NCBI RefSeq assembly: GCF_900094625.1
Contig: NZ_FMAJ01000008.1
Coordinates: 62,001-126,000 of the forward strand
Length of the DNA stretch: 64,000 nt
Source of the DNA: Rhizobium aethiopicum
Lineage (GTDB): Bacteria; Pseudomonadota; Alphaproteobacteria; Rhizobiales; Rhizobiaceae
Direction of reading: 5' to 3'
The number at the start of each line of letters is the position of its first letter. The first letter of the stretch is position 1. Under the pieces are notes generated by a model that ran no database searches, had not been told where the DNA came from, and saw nothing but the letters and a program-made list of their open reading frames with translations. Below are positions 41,339 to 49,464 of the stretch, in pieces. The position numbers were made by a program, and so were the translations under genes.

Positions 41339-42111
41339 TACAAAACGCCTCCATCGACAATCAGGGACTGGGCGGTCACTGCCGCTGCGCAATCCGATGC
41401 AAGAAACAGGCAGGGACCGACGATCGCATCGGCCTTGAGCGCGACCTTCAGGCATTGCTGCTCGACCGAGCGCGCGATGCTTTCCTCGGTGAGCCAGAGC
41501 TGCATCTGCCGCTCGGTGACGATCATGCCGGGCAGGATGCAGTTGACCCGGATATTCTCCGGTCCAAGCCTGCCGGCCATGCTCTTCGTCAGTCCGACGA
41601 CCGCCGCCTTCGCCGCCGCATAGGCGGGAAATCCGCCCATGTTCAGCTTGAAGGCGATTGACGACATGTTGACGATCGCGCCGCCGCCGGCCGACCGCAT
41701 CGACGGCGCCACCGCCTGTGAGGTGAAGAACACGTGCCGCAGATTGACCGCCTGGTTGTTGTCCCAATAGGCCTCCGTGACCGCATCGAATTCGTGGCGG
41801 TCGTCCCAGGCCGCGTTGTTGACGAGCACGCGGATCGGCCCGGATGTCTTGACGACATTATCGACCGTGCGCCGGATCGCCTCGATGTCGCGCAGGTCGG
41901 CATGGTAGAAGAGGACCGGGTGCGCCGTTTGTCGCGACAGGCTCTCGGCGAGTTTCCTGCCTGCGGTCTCGGCAATGTCGATGAAGGAGACCTTGGCGCC
42001 CTGACGCGCGAAACCTTCGACGATCGCCGCGCCGATGCCCGATCCGCCGCCAGTCACGAGCACAGCGCGATCTTTGAATTCGGGAAATTGTGCTGCCTCT
42101 GCTGCGCTCAC
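41338..42111 (-). CDS. Short-chain dehydrogenase, probable D-galactose 1-dehydrogenase
   Basis: A 257-residue classical SDR: cofactor motif VTGGGSGIGAAI near 19-30, NNAAW near 98, catalytic Ser in NMSSIAFKL, Tyr and Lys in YAAAKAAV near 162-169, and a GG-containing C-terminus (LIVDGGVL). First gene of the operon that also carries dgoK, dgoA and a lactonase, so oxidation of D-galactose to galactonolactone is the likeliest reaction; another aldose remains possible. Divergent from the IclR regulator. Confidence 0.85.
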   Translation of the reverse strand: MSAAEAAQFPEFKDRAVLVTGGGSGIGAAIVEGFARQGAKVSFIDIAETAGRKLAESLSRQTAHPVLFYHADLRDIEAIRRTVDNVVKTSGPIRVLVNNAAWDDRHEFDAVTEAYWDNNQAVNLRHVFFTSQAVAPSMRSAGGGAIVNMSSIAFKLNMGGFPAYAAAKAAVVGLTKSMAGRLGPENIRVNCILPGMIVTERQMQLWLTEESIARSVEQQCLKVALKADAIVGPCLFLASDCAAAVTAQSLIVDGGVL

Positions 42112-42130
42112 CGTTTCCTCCGATCTCGAT

Positions 42131-42176
42131 GTTCCATTATTCGGAACTTAATTTGACTATGTGGAATTATCGGATT
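42131..42176. promoter_or_regulatory. Two related palindromic sites, candidate IclR operators
   Basis: GTTCC-N7-GGAAC at 42131-42147 and TGGAATTATCGGATT at 42162-42176 share an ATTAT(T)CGGA core. They lie between the divergent SDR and IclR genes, where a regulator could act on both. Binding is inferred from position and symmetry. Confidence 0.5.
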
Positions 42177-42241
42177 ATGCTGGCCTCTCTGTCAAGGGCG
42201 CTCGCCTTTCGAAGGCGGACCAATGCAATGGCACAGAGACG

Positions 42242-43039
42242 ATGACTTCCACCGACAGCATGGCACAGACAACCCGCGAGACCGGCACCCTCGGCAAACT
42301 GATGGTTCTCCTCGATCTCGTCACCCACGCGGATACGCCGTTGCGTTTCACCGATATCCTGGCGCTGACTAGCCAGCCGCGTGGCACGCTGCATCGCCAG
42401 CTCAGCCATCTGGTGGAGGAGGGGCTGCTTGAGCTCGATGGCGACGGACGTTATGCGCCGGGCCTGCGCCTGCTCGATTTTGCCGCGCGCAGCTGGGCGC
42501 GCAACGAATTCCGCCTGATTGCCGAACCGCATTTGGTCGAACTCCAGCAGGCGACCGGAGAGACGGTGCATCTCGGCGTCCTCCGGGGACAGTCGATCAT
42601 CTATCTCGACAAGGTCGAAGGCCGCCAGCCGGTGCGCATGTATTCGCAGATCGGCAACGCGTCGCCCTGCTACTGTACCGGCGTCGGCAAGGCCGCTCTT
42701 TCGCTTCTCCCGTCCGAAAATCTCGTCGATCTCCTCGCCGGCCTCAGCTTCACCAGCTTTACCGCCTCGACGCATGCTTCGGCCGAGACGCTAACCGCCG
42801 AAATCCGCGAGATAGCCGAACAGGGCTATGCCTTCGATCGCGAGGAGCACGAGGCCGGCATCCGCTGCGTCGCCGCACCGGTATGGTCAGAGGATCGGAC
42901 ATTCATCGGCGGCATTTCGGTCACCGGCCCGGCCTACCGGCTGTCGATGGAACTTCTGCGTCAGTGGGCCGTTCCCGTGCAGCTGGCGGCTGCACGCATA
43001 ATGGAAGGCATGCGCATCCGCCTCGGCCCGCGCCGCTGA
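42242..43039 (+). CDS. IclR-family transcriptional regulator
   Basis: A 265-residue regulator with an N-terminal winged helix (LGKLMVLLDLVTHADTPLRF, then TLHRQLSHLVEEGLLE, near 17-70) and the IclR effector domain (VHLGVLRGQSIIYLDKVEG, YCTGVGKAALSLLP, and EHEAGIRCVAAPVWSEDR). Divergent from the galactose/galactonate operon and probably its repressor or activator, responding to a pathway intermediate. ATG 42242 gives a short polar N-terminus before the helix-turn-helix; earlier in-frame sequence overlaps the operator region. Confidence 0.9.
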   Translation: MTSTDSMAQTTRETGTLGKLMVLLDLVTHADTPLRFTDILALTSQPRGTLHRQLSHLVEEGLLELDGDGRYAPGLRLLDFAARSWARNEFRLIAEPHLVELQQATGETVHLGVLRGQSIIYLDKVEGRQPVRMYSQIGNASPCYCTGVGKAALSLLPSENLVDLLAGLSFTSFTASTHASAETLTAEIREIAEQGYAFDREEHEAGIRCVAAPVWSEDRTFIGGISVTGPAYRLSMELLRQWAVPVQLAAARIMEGMRIRLGPRR

Positions 43040-43084
43040 CAAAAACCGCCGTGGTTCTTGCCGGATGCGTCGCGGAGCATGCTT

Positions 43085-43294
43085 ATGATGGGCGCGATAT
43101 TGAGATTTGGTGGCGAATCACGACAAGTGGAATGGTCCGCGAAATCTACAACCACTGGCCGAGCGCTGTCCGCCGAGGCCGATACCATGTGGTTCAGCTC
43201 GCGATCATCATTCCTCGATGCAATCGAACCGGCCGCGATGGCCAGGCTTCGCGAATGGTTTGCCGGCCGCTGTGCCGAAGATGAAGAAATGTGA
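43085..43294 (+). CDS. Small hypothetical protein coupled to the LuxR regulator
   Basis: A 69-residue frame with GGAG 8 bases before ATG 43085. Its stop overlaps the GTG start of the LuxR gene (GTGA), the arrangement of translationally coupled genes, which is the main evidence that it is real. The product (ILRFGGESRQVEWSAKSTTT, then FLDAIEPAAMARLREWFAG) is soluble and matches nothing I know. It might be a regulatory partner or a leader peptide. Confidence 0.5.
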   Translation: MMGAILRFGGESRQVEWSAKSTTTGRALSAEADTMWFSSRSSFLDAIEPAAMARLREWFAGRCAEDEEM

Positions 43295-44028
43295 TGGCAC
43301 CCTTGTCGCAAACATCCACGGAAGACGACGATTACATCAAGGAAATCGCCAGCCTGAAGACGCAGTTCGATATTTTCCGTTTCTTGAAACGCGTCACGGA
43401 AGCCTATCGCTGCCGCGCCTTCATGGTCCTCAATCTGCCGCCGATCACCTCACTCGACATCCAGGGCAGCACCGTCATCACCAGTTGGCCGGCGGAGCTT
43501 CTGGCGCTCTACGACCAGGAGGGGCTGATGATGAACAGCGTGGTGTTGAGACGGCTTCGAACATCGACGCGGCCCTTCTTCTACGACATGTCGCGAGAAA
43601 ATTCGTCGCGCGATGATGGCAAGTCGGCTTTGGTCGCCACGCTGTTCGAGCGCTTCAAGATGATGCGTGGTGCCTGTTTCCCAACGCATGAGGCTTCCGG
43701 CATCCGCGGCGCCGTCTCCTTCGCCGGCGACCGCGAACCGTTCAGCGCGGCCGAGATGCGCGAGCTTTGCTATATTGCTATCCATGTCTTCGATAGGCTG
43801 GCTGAAATCCGCAATCTCGATAGTCGCATGACGGACACGCTGACGGACCGCGAGATCGACTGCCTCAACTGGACGGCGGCCGGCAAGACCAGCGCTGAGA
43901 TCGCCGAGATCCTGGCGCTGTCCGAGCATACGGTCAATCATTACCTAAACCGCGCCACCAAGAAGCTCGACACCGTCAACCGCACCCAGGCGGTCGCCAA
44001 GGCACTGCGGATCGGCCTGATCAAATAA
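43291..44028 (+). CDS. LuxR-type solo regulator with divergent autoinducer-binding domain
   Basis: A 245-residue protein with an N-terminal autoinducer-binding-like domain (about 20-165) and a C-terminal LuxR helix-turn-helix (LTDREIDCLNWTAAGKTSAE, then LSEHTVNHYLNRATKKL). Against TraR as recalled, the Trp and Asp-Pro that contact acyl-homoserine lactones appear as Leu (PAELLALYD) and Asn-Ser (MNSVV). No luxI is nearby. It may sense another molecule or none. The GTG 43291 start overlaps the small upstream gene; ATG 43294 follows. Confidence 0.88.
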   Translation: MMAPLSQTSTEDDDYIKEIASLKTQFDIFRFLKRVTEAYRCRAFMVLNLPPITSLDIQGSTVITSWPAELLALYDQEGLMMNSVVLRRLRTSTRPFFYDMSRENSSRDDGKSALVATLFERFKMMRGACFPTHEASGIRGAVSFAGDREPFSAAEMRELCYIAIHVFDRLAEIRNLDSRMTDTLTDREIDCLNWTAAGKTSAEIAEILALSEHTVNHYLNRATKKLDTVNRTQAVAKALRIGLIK

Positions 44029-44062
44029 GTTGCAAAGCTGGCGGCCCGCTTTGGCCGGCCGC

Positions 44063-44109
44063 TCAGCGCTTAGGCAGAAATCAGCGCTGCCCCGCGACTT
44101 CTCAGCGCT
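44063..44109 (+). promoter_or_regulatory. Three TCAGCGCT repeats, candidate activator sites
   Basis: TCAGCGCT occurs at 44063-44070, 44081-44088 and 44102-44109, spaced 18 and 21 bases, close to two helical turns. Each contains the palindrome AGCGCT. They lie directly upstream of a sigma-54-type promoter, where an enhancer-binding protein would be expected to bind. Confidence 0.5.
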
Positions 44110-44127
44110 TTTCCAGACTATTTCATC

Positions 44128-44144
44128 TGGCACGCTTTCTGCAT
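44128..44144 (+). promoter_or_regulatory. Sigma-54 (RpoN) promoter
   Basis: TGGCACGCTTTCTGCAT matches the -24/-12 consensus TGGCACG-N4-TTGCA at every defined position except one (C for the first T of TTGC). The GG (44129-44130) and GC (44141-44142) are exactly 10 bases apart. Transcription would start near 44153, heading away from the LuxR gene. Confidence 0.75.
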
Positions 44145-44152
44145 CTCTTCTG

Positions 44153-44389
44153 GCAGAGGTCCAGAGGGGACTTTGATGACCAGCGCCAGGAAATGGCGCG
44201 GCCGACACACCGCTGCCCGACGCCGATGCCGCTTCTCTCCCGGCCTGCGGTGTCGGGTAGCCGTTGTTGCCTTTCGGCACCGGTTCTTTCGCAGCTGTTC
44301 ACGATTTCCTCCTCCCGTTCATTTTTTTCTGGCCTTTTTTTCGGCTTGCGCTAGTTCGCCCCGCATTGCGCCGGTTCTTGGGGAGAGAG
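44153..44389 (+). ncRNA. Candidate sigma-54-dependent structured transcript, unknown function
   Basis: The predicted transcript can form a GCGCCA/TGGCGC hairpin (44183-44199) and a longer stem pairing 44202-44213 with 44247-44256 (CCGACAC with GTGTCGG, then CGC with GCG, with a 2-base bulge). T-runs follow near 44329 and 44338. An alternative is a 101-residue Arg/Phe-rich frame from ATG 44176, which has an AGAGGGGA ribosome binding site 5 bases upstream; its composition is odd and I could not match it to anything. The 3' end is not defined. Confidence 0.4.
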
Positions 44390-44441
44390 GCCGTTGCGGC
44401 CATCAGGGTGAAAGCCCGGCGGACTTGATGGCCGCAACGGC
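44390..44441. repeat. Large perfect inverted repeat, possible terminator
   Basis: Arms of 16 bases (44390-44405 and 44426-44441, GCCGTTGCGGCCATCA and its complement) are perfect, with a 20-base loop. No T-run follows directly. It could end the transcript from the sigma-54 promoter or be a protein-binding site. Confidence 0.7.
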
Positions 44442-44587
44442 TTCGCAATCCCCGCCGGCGTTTTTCAAGCCGGCAAATTGATTTTTCCATCCAGATGATT
44501 TCGTTTGGCGAAGACGTGCGGCTCCACTATCTCTAACCGCATGATTTTAGCCTTTGTCGAAATGGCCTGAGGCTAGAAGCGTGCGGC

Positions 44588-44640
44588 AATTTAAAGCGCT
44601 ACAGCGTCCTTTGGCGTCTCGAAAGACGCGCGGCGCGTTA
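44588..44640. repeat. Dispersed palindromic repeat of rhizobial type
   Basis: TTTAAAGCGCTACAGCGTCC followed by a GCGTCT-CGAA-AGACGC hairpin (44614-44629) and CGGCGCG. I recall near-identical palindromes as common intergenic repeats in Rhizobium genomes, but this could not be checked here. It lies just upstream of the Mrp gene. Confidence 0.5.
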
Positions 44641-44668
44641 GTTTGCGAGAAGAAGCAGTGAGGGTGGA

Positions 44669-45853
44669 ATGACCGACGTCACCAAGGAACAGGTTCTCGA
44701 AACGCTGAAGACCGTGCGCGGACCGGATCTCGAACACGACATCGTCGCGCTCGGCATGGTCTCCGACGTCTTCATCTCCGACGGCAAGGTCTATTTCTCC
44801 ATCACCGTTCCGGCCGAGCGCGCCAAGGAGCTGGAACCGATGCGGCTCGCCGCCGAGCGCGTCATTAAGGAGATGCCGGGCGTCAAGGGTGCGCTCGTCA
44901 CGCTGACGGCGGACAAGAAGGCGGCCGCCGCCGCGCCCGCTGCCCGCCCGGCGCCGAACCCGCCGCATGGCCACGCCGGTCATGATCATGGCGGCCACGA
45001 TCACCAGCATCACGCGCATGCGGCGCAGCAACAGCCGCCCCGCACCGGCAAGATCGGCGTTCCCGGTATCGGCGCGATCATCGCCGTCGCTTCCGGCAAG
45101 GGCGGCGTCGGCAAGTCGACCACCGCCGTCAATCTGGCGCTCGGCCTGCTCGCCAACGGTCTTCGGGTCGGCATTCTCGATGCCGATATTTACGGCCCTT
45201 CCATGCCGCGGCTCTTGAAGATCTCCGGCCGTCCGACGCAGATCGACGGCCGCATCATCAATCCGATGGAGAATTATGGCCTCAAGGTCATGTCGATGGG
45301 CTTCCTCGTCGATGAGGAGACAGCGATGATCTGGCGCGGGCCAATGGTCCAGTCGGCGCTGCTGCAGATGCTGCGCGAAGTCGCTTGGGGCGAGCTCGAC
45401 GTTCTTGTCGTCGACATGCCGCCCGGCACCGGCGATGCGCAGTTGACGATGGCCCAGCAGGTGCCGCTTGCCGGCGCCGTCATCGTTTCCACCCCGCAGG
45501 ATCTCGCCTTGATCGATGCCCGCAAGGGCCTCAACATGTTCCGCAAGGTCGAAGTGCCGGTTCTCGGCATCGTCGAAAACATGAGCTATTTCATCGCGCC
45601 CGATACCGGCACGCGCTACGACATCTTCGGTCATGGCGGCGCCCGCAAGGAGGCCGAGCGCATTGGCGTGCCCTTCCTCGGCGAAGTCCCGCTGACGATG
45701 AACATCCGCGAAACCTCCGACGCCGGCACGCCGCTCGTCGCCTCCGATCCGAACGGCACCGTCGCCGGCATCTATCGCGGCATCGCCGCCAAGGTGTGGC
45801 AGCAGCTCGCCGGCCAGTCCCAGCGCACGGCGCCGGCGATCGTCTTTGAATGA
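44669..45853 (+). CDS. mrp: Mrp/ApbC-type P-loop ATPase lacking cysteines, with His-rich linker
   Basis: A 394-residue protein: N-terminal MIP18-like domain (LETLKTVRGPDLEHDIVALG, 11-30), a linker with 9 His in residues 100-117, and a MinD-like ATPase (VASGKGGVGKSTTAVNLALG near 140, DADIYGPSMP, VVDMPPGTGD). Mrp/Nbp35 proteins carry Fe-S clusters on a CxxC near the C-terminus. Here that place reads ENMSYFIAPDTG and the whole protein has no cysteine, so the classical cluster-bridging site is absent. A GAGGGTGG motif precedes ATG 44669. Confidence 0.92.
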   Translation: MTDVTKEQVLETLKTVRGPDLEHDIVALGMVSDVFISDGKVYFSITVPAERAKELEPMRLAAERVIKEMPGVKGALVTLTADKKAAAAAPAARPAPNPPHGHAGHDHGGHDHQHHAHAAQQQPPRTGKIGVPGIGAIIAVASGKGGVGKSTTAVNLALGLLANGLRVGILDADIYGPSMPRLLKISGRPTQIDGRIINPMENYGLKVMSMGFLVDEETAMIWRGPMVQSALLQMLREVAWGELDVLVVDMPPGTGDAQLTMAQQVPLAGAVIVSTPQDLALIDARKGLNMFRKVEVPVLGIVENMSYFIAPDTGTRYDIFGHGGARKEAERIGVPFLGEVPLTMNIRETSDAGTPLVASDPNGTVAGIYRGIAAKVWQQLAGQSQRTAPAIVFE

Positions 45854-46315
45854 GGCGGCGCCTCCGGGATATGCGGCGCGCCGTCGGCACGATGGCGTGC
45901 ATGACAAGAACGCGCTGAACAGTCGAATCACCGTTGCGATCACCCCGAAGTGTGGGGGAAACGTGGTGAAAAGGCGCAGTTCACGGAAGATGTCTTGATT
46001 ATTTCACGGCTTTGCTTCATATGCCGCGGCGCCATGATGGCGTTGCTGCAGATGCTCAATGACGGCCGTCTTCGTTTCGAAGCTCCCGGCCCGCCTGCAA
46101 GGTCGAAGGATGAGTACTGCGATGCGGTGGAGCACAATGCGCATGCCGGATTTCGAGGCCGGATGCAGCCGGAGTCGTATGAACTTTCTTGATCCACTTT
46201 CGTCTGGACCTGGAACAAGCCACCCTCGCATCGCCGCGAATGGCGGCCGTATGGAAAGGCGTTCGATGAAGATGGCGATGACCACGAAATGTCGTGAGCA
46301 TCGGAGACGTTGCCG
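45854..46315. other. Intergenic stretch with no convincing gene
   Basis: About 460 bases between the Mrp gene and corA. Several open frames of 80-127 codons cross it on both strands, but none has a ribosome binding site, a recognisable domain or rhizobial codon use. No hairpin terminator was recognised. It may hold the corA leader, since magnesium transporter genes can have long leaders; no known riboswitch was identified. Confidence 0.4.
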
Positions 46316-47290
46316 GTGATCACCGCTTACTGTTCCAATTGCAAATCGGTCGAGATCCGCGATCTCTCGCAGACCACATCCTTTCCCGAGGATGTCGTCT
46401 GGATCGACATGGTCGAGCCGAGCCGCGAGGAAGAGCTTTATGTCGAGAAGGTTCTCGGCATCGAAGTTCCGACCCGCGAGGATCTCAAGGACATTGAACC
46501 TTCCGCTCGCCTTTATATCGAAAACGGCGCCGTCTTCATGGCCGCTTCGCTCGTCTGGAAGGCGGGTACCGACGCGCCGACGCTGACCGATGTCGCCTTC
46601 ATCCTGACCGGAAACCGACTGGTCACCATCCGGTACGCCCACCCAAAATCCTTCGACTTGTTCATCGCCGCCCTTCACCGGCTGCCGGAAAACTGGCGCA
46701 GCGGCGCGGCCCTTCTCGCCAGGCTGCTGGAAACGATCGTCGACCGGACCGCCGAGATCCTCGAAAACACCGTCTCGCGCATCGACATCTTGTCGACGCA
46801 TGTCTTCGGCCGGGCGAAAAAGGTGCGCAAGCCTTCGAACTACCTCGAGCAAAAATTGCGCGATATCGCCGGTCATCACCGCATGATCAGCAAGCTGCGA
46901 GACAGTCTCGGCTCGCTTGCCCGTCTTCTGACCTTCTTTCACACCATCCCGGCGATCCAGCAGGACCATGAGGCGAGGGAGCTTTGCCGCACCGTCTCGC
47001 GCGATATCCAGTCGCTGTCGGAGCATGCCTCCTTTGTCGCCGCCAACATCACCTTCCTGCTCGACGCCTCGCTCGGCCTGATCAACATCGAGCAGAACTC
47101 GATCATCAAGATTTTCTCGATCGCATCGGTCGTGTTCCTGCCGCCGACATTGGTCGCCTCCATCTATGGCATGAATTTTCAGGTCATGCCGGAGCTGGCC
47201 TGGGCCGCGGGTTATCCCTATTCGCTGGCACTGATGGTGATATCGGCCGTCATACCCTTCTTCTTTTTTCGCTGGAAAGGCTGGCTCTGA
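46316..47290 (+). CDS. corA: CorA-family magnesium transporter
   Basis: Pentameric divalent-cation channel of the inner membrane. The 324-residue product has a long cytoplasmic funnel (SREEELYVEKVLGIEVPTRE, SLSEHASFVAANITFLLDAS) and two C-terminal transmembrane helices; the signature between them reads YGMNF, and the protein ends in a basic FFRWKGWL. GTG 46316 is preceded by GGAG at 9 bases; a TTG at 46310 is too close to that site. Ends 18 bases before kup. Confidence 0.9.
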   Translation: MITAYCSNCKSVEIRDLSQTTSFPEDVVWIDMVEPSREEELYVEKVLGIEVPTREDLKDIEPSARLYIENGAVFMAASLVWKAGTDAPTLTDVAFILTGNRLVTIRYAHPKSFDLFIAALHRLPENWRSGAALLARLLETIVDRTAEILENTVSRIDILSTHVFGRAKKVRKPSNYLEQKLRDIAGHHRMISKLRDSLGSLARLLTFFHTIPAIQQDHEARELCRTVSRDIQSLSEHASFVAANITFLLDASLGLINIEQNSIIKIFSIASVVFLPPTLVASIYGMNFQVMPELAWAAGYPYSLALMVISAVIPFFFFRWKGWL

Positions 47291-47308
47291 GGAGCCTGTT
47301 GAAACTTC

Positions 47309-49207
47309 ATGTCCGAAGAGAGCCATCCGAACGAACGCCATATGTCGCCGAGAAAGCTGTTCTATCTCGCGCTGGGTTCCGTCGGCGTCGTCTATGGCGA
47401 TATCGGCACGAGCCCGCTCTATGCCTTTCGCGAGGCGCTGAAGCCCGTCGCCCATGACGGCGTCACGCGTTTCGAGGTCATCAGCCTAATTTCGCTGATG
47501 ATCTGGGCGCTGACGATCATCGTCACCATCAAATATGTGCTCTTCCTGCTGCGTGCCGACAACGATGGGGAAGGCGGCACGCTGTCGCTGCTCGCCCTTC
47601 TGATGAAGACCGCCAACGGCCATACCGCCTTGCTGATGCTGCTCGGCCTGATGGGCGCGGCACTCTTCCTCGGCGACGCGATGATAACGCCGGCGCTATC
47701 CGTGCTGTCGGCCGTCGAAGGCCTGAAGCTGGTCACACCCAGCCTCGCGGAATATATTGTGCCGATCTCGGTCGTGATCCTGGCGCTGCTCTTCGTCGTC
47801 CAATCGCGCGGCACCGGCGCCGTCGCGAAGTTCTTCGGCCCGATCACCGCCCTTTGGTTCCTCGTCATGGCCGCCGCCGGCATTTCCCATATCTCGGATG
47901 ATTACGGCATCCTTGCCGCCTTCAACCCCTATTATGCCGTTGCCTTCCTGCTTCATGAGGGCTTTTACGGCGTCGTCGTGCTCGGCGCCGTCTTCCTGAC
48001 CGTCACGGGCGCCGAGGCGCTTTATGCCGACCTCGGCCATTTCGGCCGCCGGCCGATTCAGTGGGCCTGGTTCCTGCTGGTCTTCCCGGCGCTGACCCTT
48101 AACTATCTCGGGCAGGGGGCGCTGGTTCTCGGCAATCCGATGACGATGTCGGATCCCTTCTATCTGATGTATCCGAAATGGGCGCTGCTGCCGGTCGTCA
48201 TCCTGGCGACCGCGGCGACGATCATCGCCAGCCAGGCGGTTATCACCGGCGCTTTCTCTATGGTGCGCCAGGGCATCAACCTCGGCTTCCTGCCGCGCAT
48301 GGAAATTCTCTTCACTTCGGAAACCAATACCGGGCAGATCTTCGTGCCCTCCGTCAATGCCGTGCTGTTCATAGGCGTCATCTTCCTGGTCCTGAGCTTC
48401 AAGACCTCGGACGCGCTGGCGACCGCCTATGGCATCTCCGTCACCGGCGCCATGGTCGTCACTTCGATCATGGCCTTCGAATTCGTTCGCGCCCGCTGGA
48501 ACTGGTCGCTGCCGGTTGCGGTGATTGCGCTCGCGCCGTTGGTCCTGCTTGAATTGATCTTCCTCGGCGCCAATCTGTTGAAGATCCACGATGGCGGCTA
48601 TATCCCGATCCTGATCGCCACCGGCTTTACCATCGTCATGTGGACCTGGCGCCGCGGCACCGCGATCCTGTTCGAGAAGACCCGCCACACCGATATTCCG
48701 CTCGCCTCCTTCGTCAGTTCCATCGAGCGCAAGAGCGAGCATTCGCCGGCCCAGGTTCCGGGCACCGCGATCTTCCTGACCAGCGATCCGGAATCGGCGC
48801 CTGCCGCCCTGCTGCACAATCTCAAACACAACCACGTGCTTCACGACCGCAACGTCATTTTGACGATCCGTACCGTCAACAAGCCGCGTGTGCCCAGCCA
48901 CGACCGCTACAGGGTCGAGCCGATCTCCGAACGCTTCTCGCGCGTCGAGCTGCTCTTCGGCTTCATGGAATCGCAGAACGTCTCGCAGGCCCTGGCGACG
49001 CTGCGCAAGACCGGACTGAAGTTCGACATCATGTCGACCTCCTTCTACCTCGGCCGGCGCAAGCTGGTGCCGGATGCCAAGTCGGGCATGCCCTACTGGC
49101 AGGACCGCCTCTATATCGCGCTCGCCAACGCCGCCACCAATCCCTCGGATTATTTCCGCCTGCCGGCAAACCGCGTGGTAGAGCTGGGGTCGCACGTTAT
49201 TATTTGA
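47309..49207 (+). CDS. kup: Low-affinity potassium transporter Kup
   Basis: K+/H+ symporter of the inner membrane. The 632-residue product has the family opening LALGSVGVVYGDIGTSPLYA near residues 20-40, twelve or so membrane segments to about 455 (GDAMITPALSVLSAVEGL, GAEALYADLGHFG, SQAVITGAFSM), and a cytoplasmic C-terminal domain (PGTAIFLTSDPESAPAALLH, FYLGRRKLVP). Rhizobia often have several kup genes. It follows corA closely, which may group two cation uptake systems in one transcript. Confidence 0.95.
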   Translation: MSEESHPNERHMSPRKLFYLALGSVGVVYGDIGTSPLYAFREALKPVAHDGVTRFEVISLISLMIWALTIIVTIKYVLFLLRADNDGEGGTLSLLALLMKTANGHTALLMLLGLMGAALFLGDAMITPALSVLSAVEGLKLVTPSLAEYIVPISVVILALLFVVQSRGTGAVAKFFGPITALWFLVMAAAGISHISDDYGILAAFNPYYAVAFLLHEGFYGVVVLGAVFLTVTGAEALYADLGHFGRRPIQWAWFLLVFPALTLNYLGQGALVLGNPMTMSDPFYLMYPKWALLPVVILATAATIIASQAVITGAFSMVRQGINLGFLPRMEILFTSETNTGQIFVPSVNAVLFIGVIFLVLSFKTSDALATAYGISVTGAMVVTSIMAFEFVRARWNWSLPVAVIALAPLVLLELIFLGANLLKIHDGGYIPILIATGFTIVMWTWRRGTAILFEKTRHTDIPLASFVSSIERKSEHSPAQVPGTAIFLTSDPESAPAALLHNLKHNHVLHDRNVILTIRTVNKPRVPSHDRYRVEPISERFSRVELLFGFMESQNVSQALATLRKTGLKFDIMSTSFYLGRRKLVPDAKSGMPYWQDRLYIALANAATNPSDYFRLPANRVVELGSHVII

Positions 49208-49267
49208 CGGGTGCGGCCGACATTGCCGACGTGGTGTCCGCGCTCCCTGGCTCCTTCCGCCACCTCG

Positions 49268-49362
49268 TCCTTCGTCATGCTCGGCCCTGAGCCGAGCATC
49301 CACACGACACCCACCAACAACAGCGGCATGGATCCTCGGCTCAAGGCCGAGGATGACGGAGA
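49268..49362. repeat. Intergenic palindromic repeat
   Basis: Two hairpins of related sequence in opposite sense: TGCTCGGCC-CTGAGCCGAGCA at about 49278-49298 and CCTCGGC-TCAAG-GCCGAGG at about 49335-49353, flanked by CGTCAT... and ...GATGACG. Repeats of this look are frequent between genes in Rhizobiales as I recall. Confidence 0.6.
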
Positions 49363-49464
49363 GTGGGGTTGCGTCCGCGTCAAACCAGCCACATTAGAAC
49401 ATCCGCATGGCCACATTCCGGCACACGTCGTTAACCGGACGTCAAGGTTAATGAGGGATTTTCG

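Noticed and set aside
45940..46323. Overlapping open frames of 80-127 codons on both strands upstream of corA
   Set aside because: No start signals, no hydrophobic or domain pattern, and mutually exclusive frames; treated as noncoding.
49430..49464. TTAA pair before the SleB-type gene, considered as a CtrA site
   Set aside because: The two TTAA motifs are 13 bases apart, not 7, so it does not meet the consensus.
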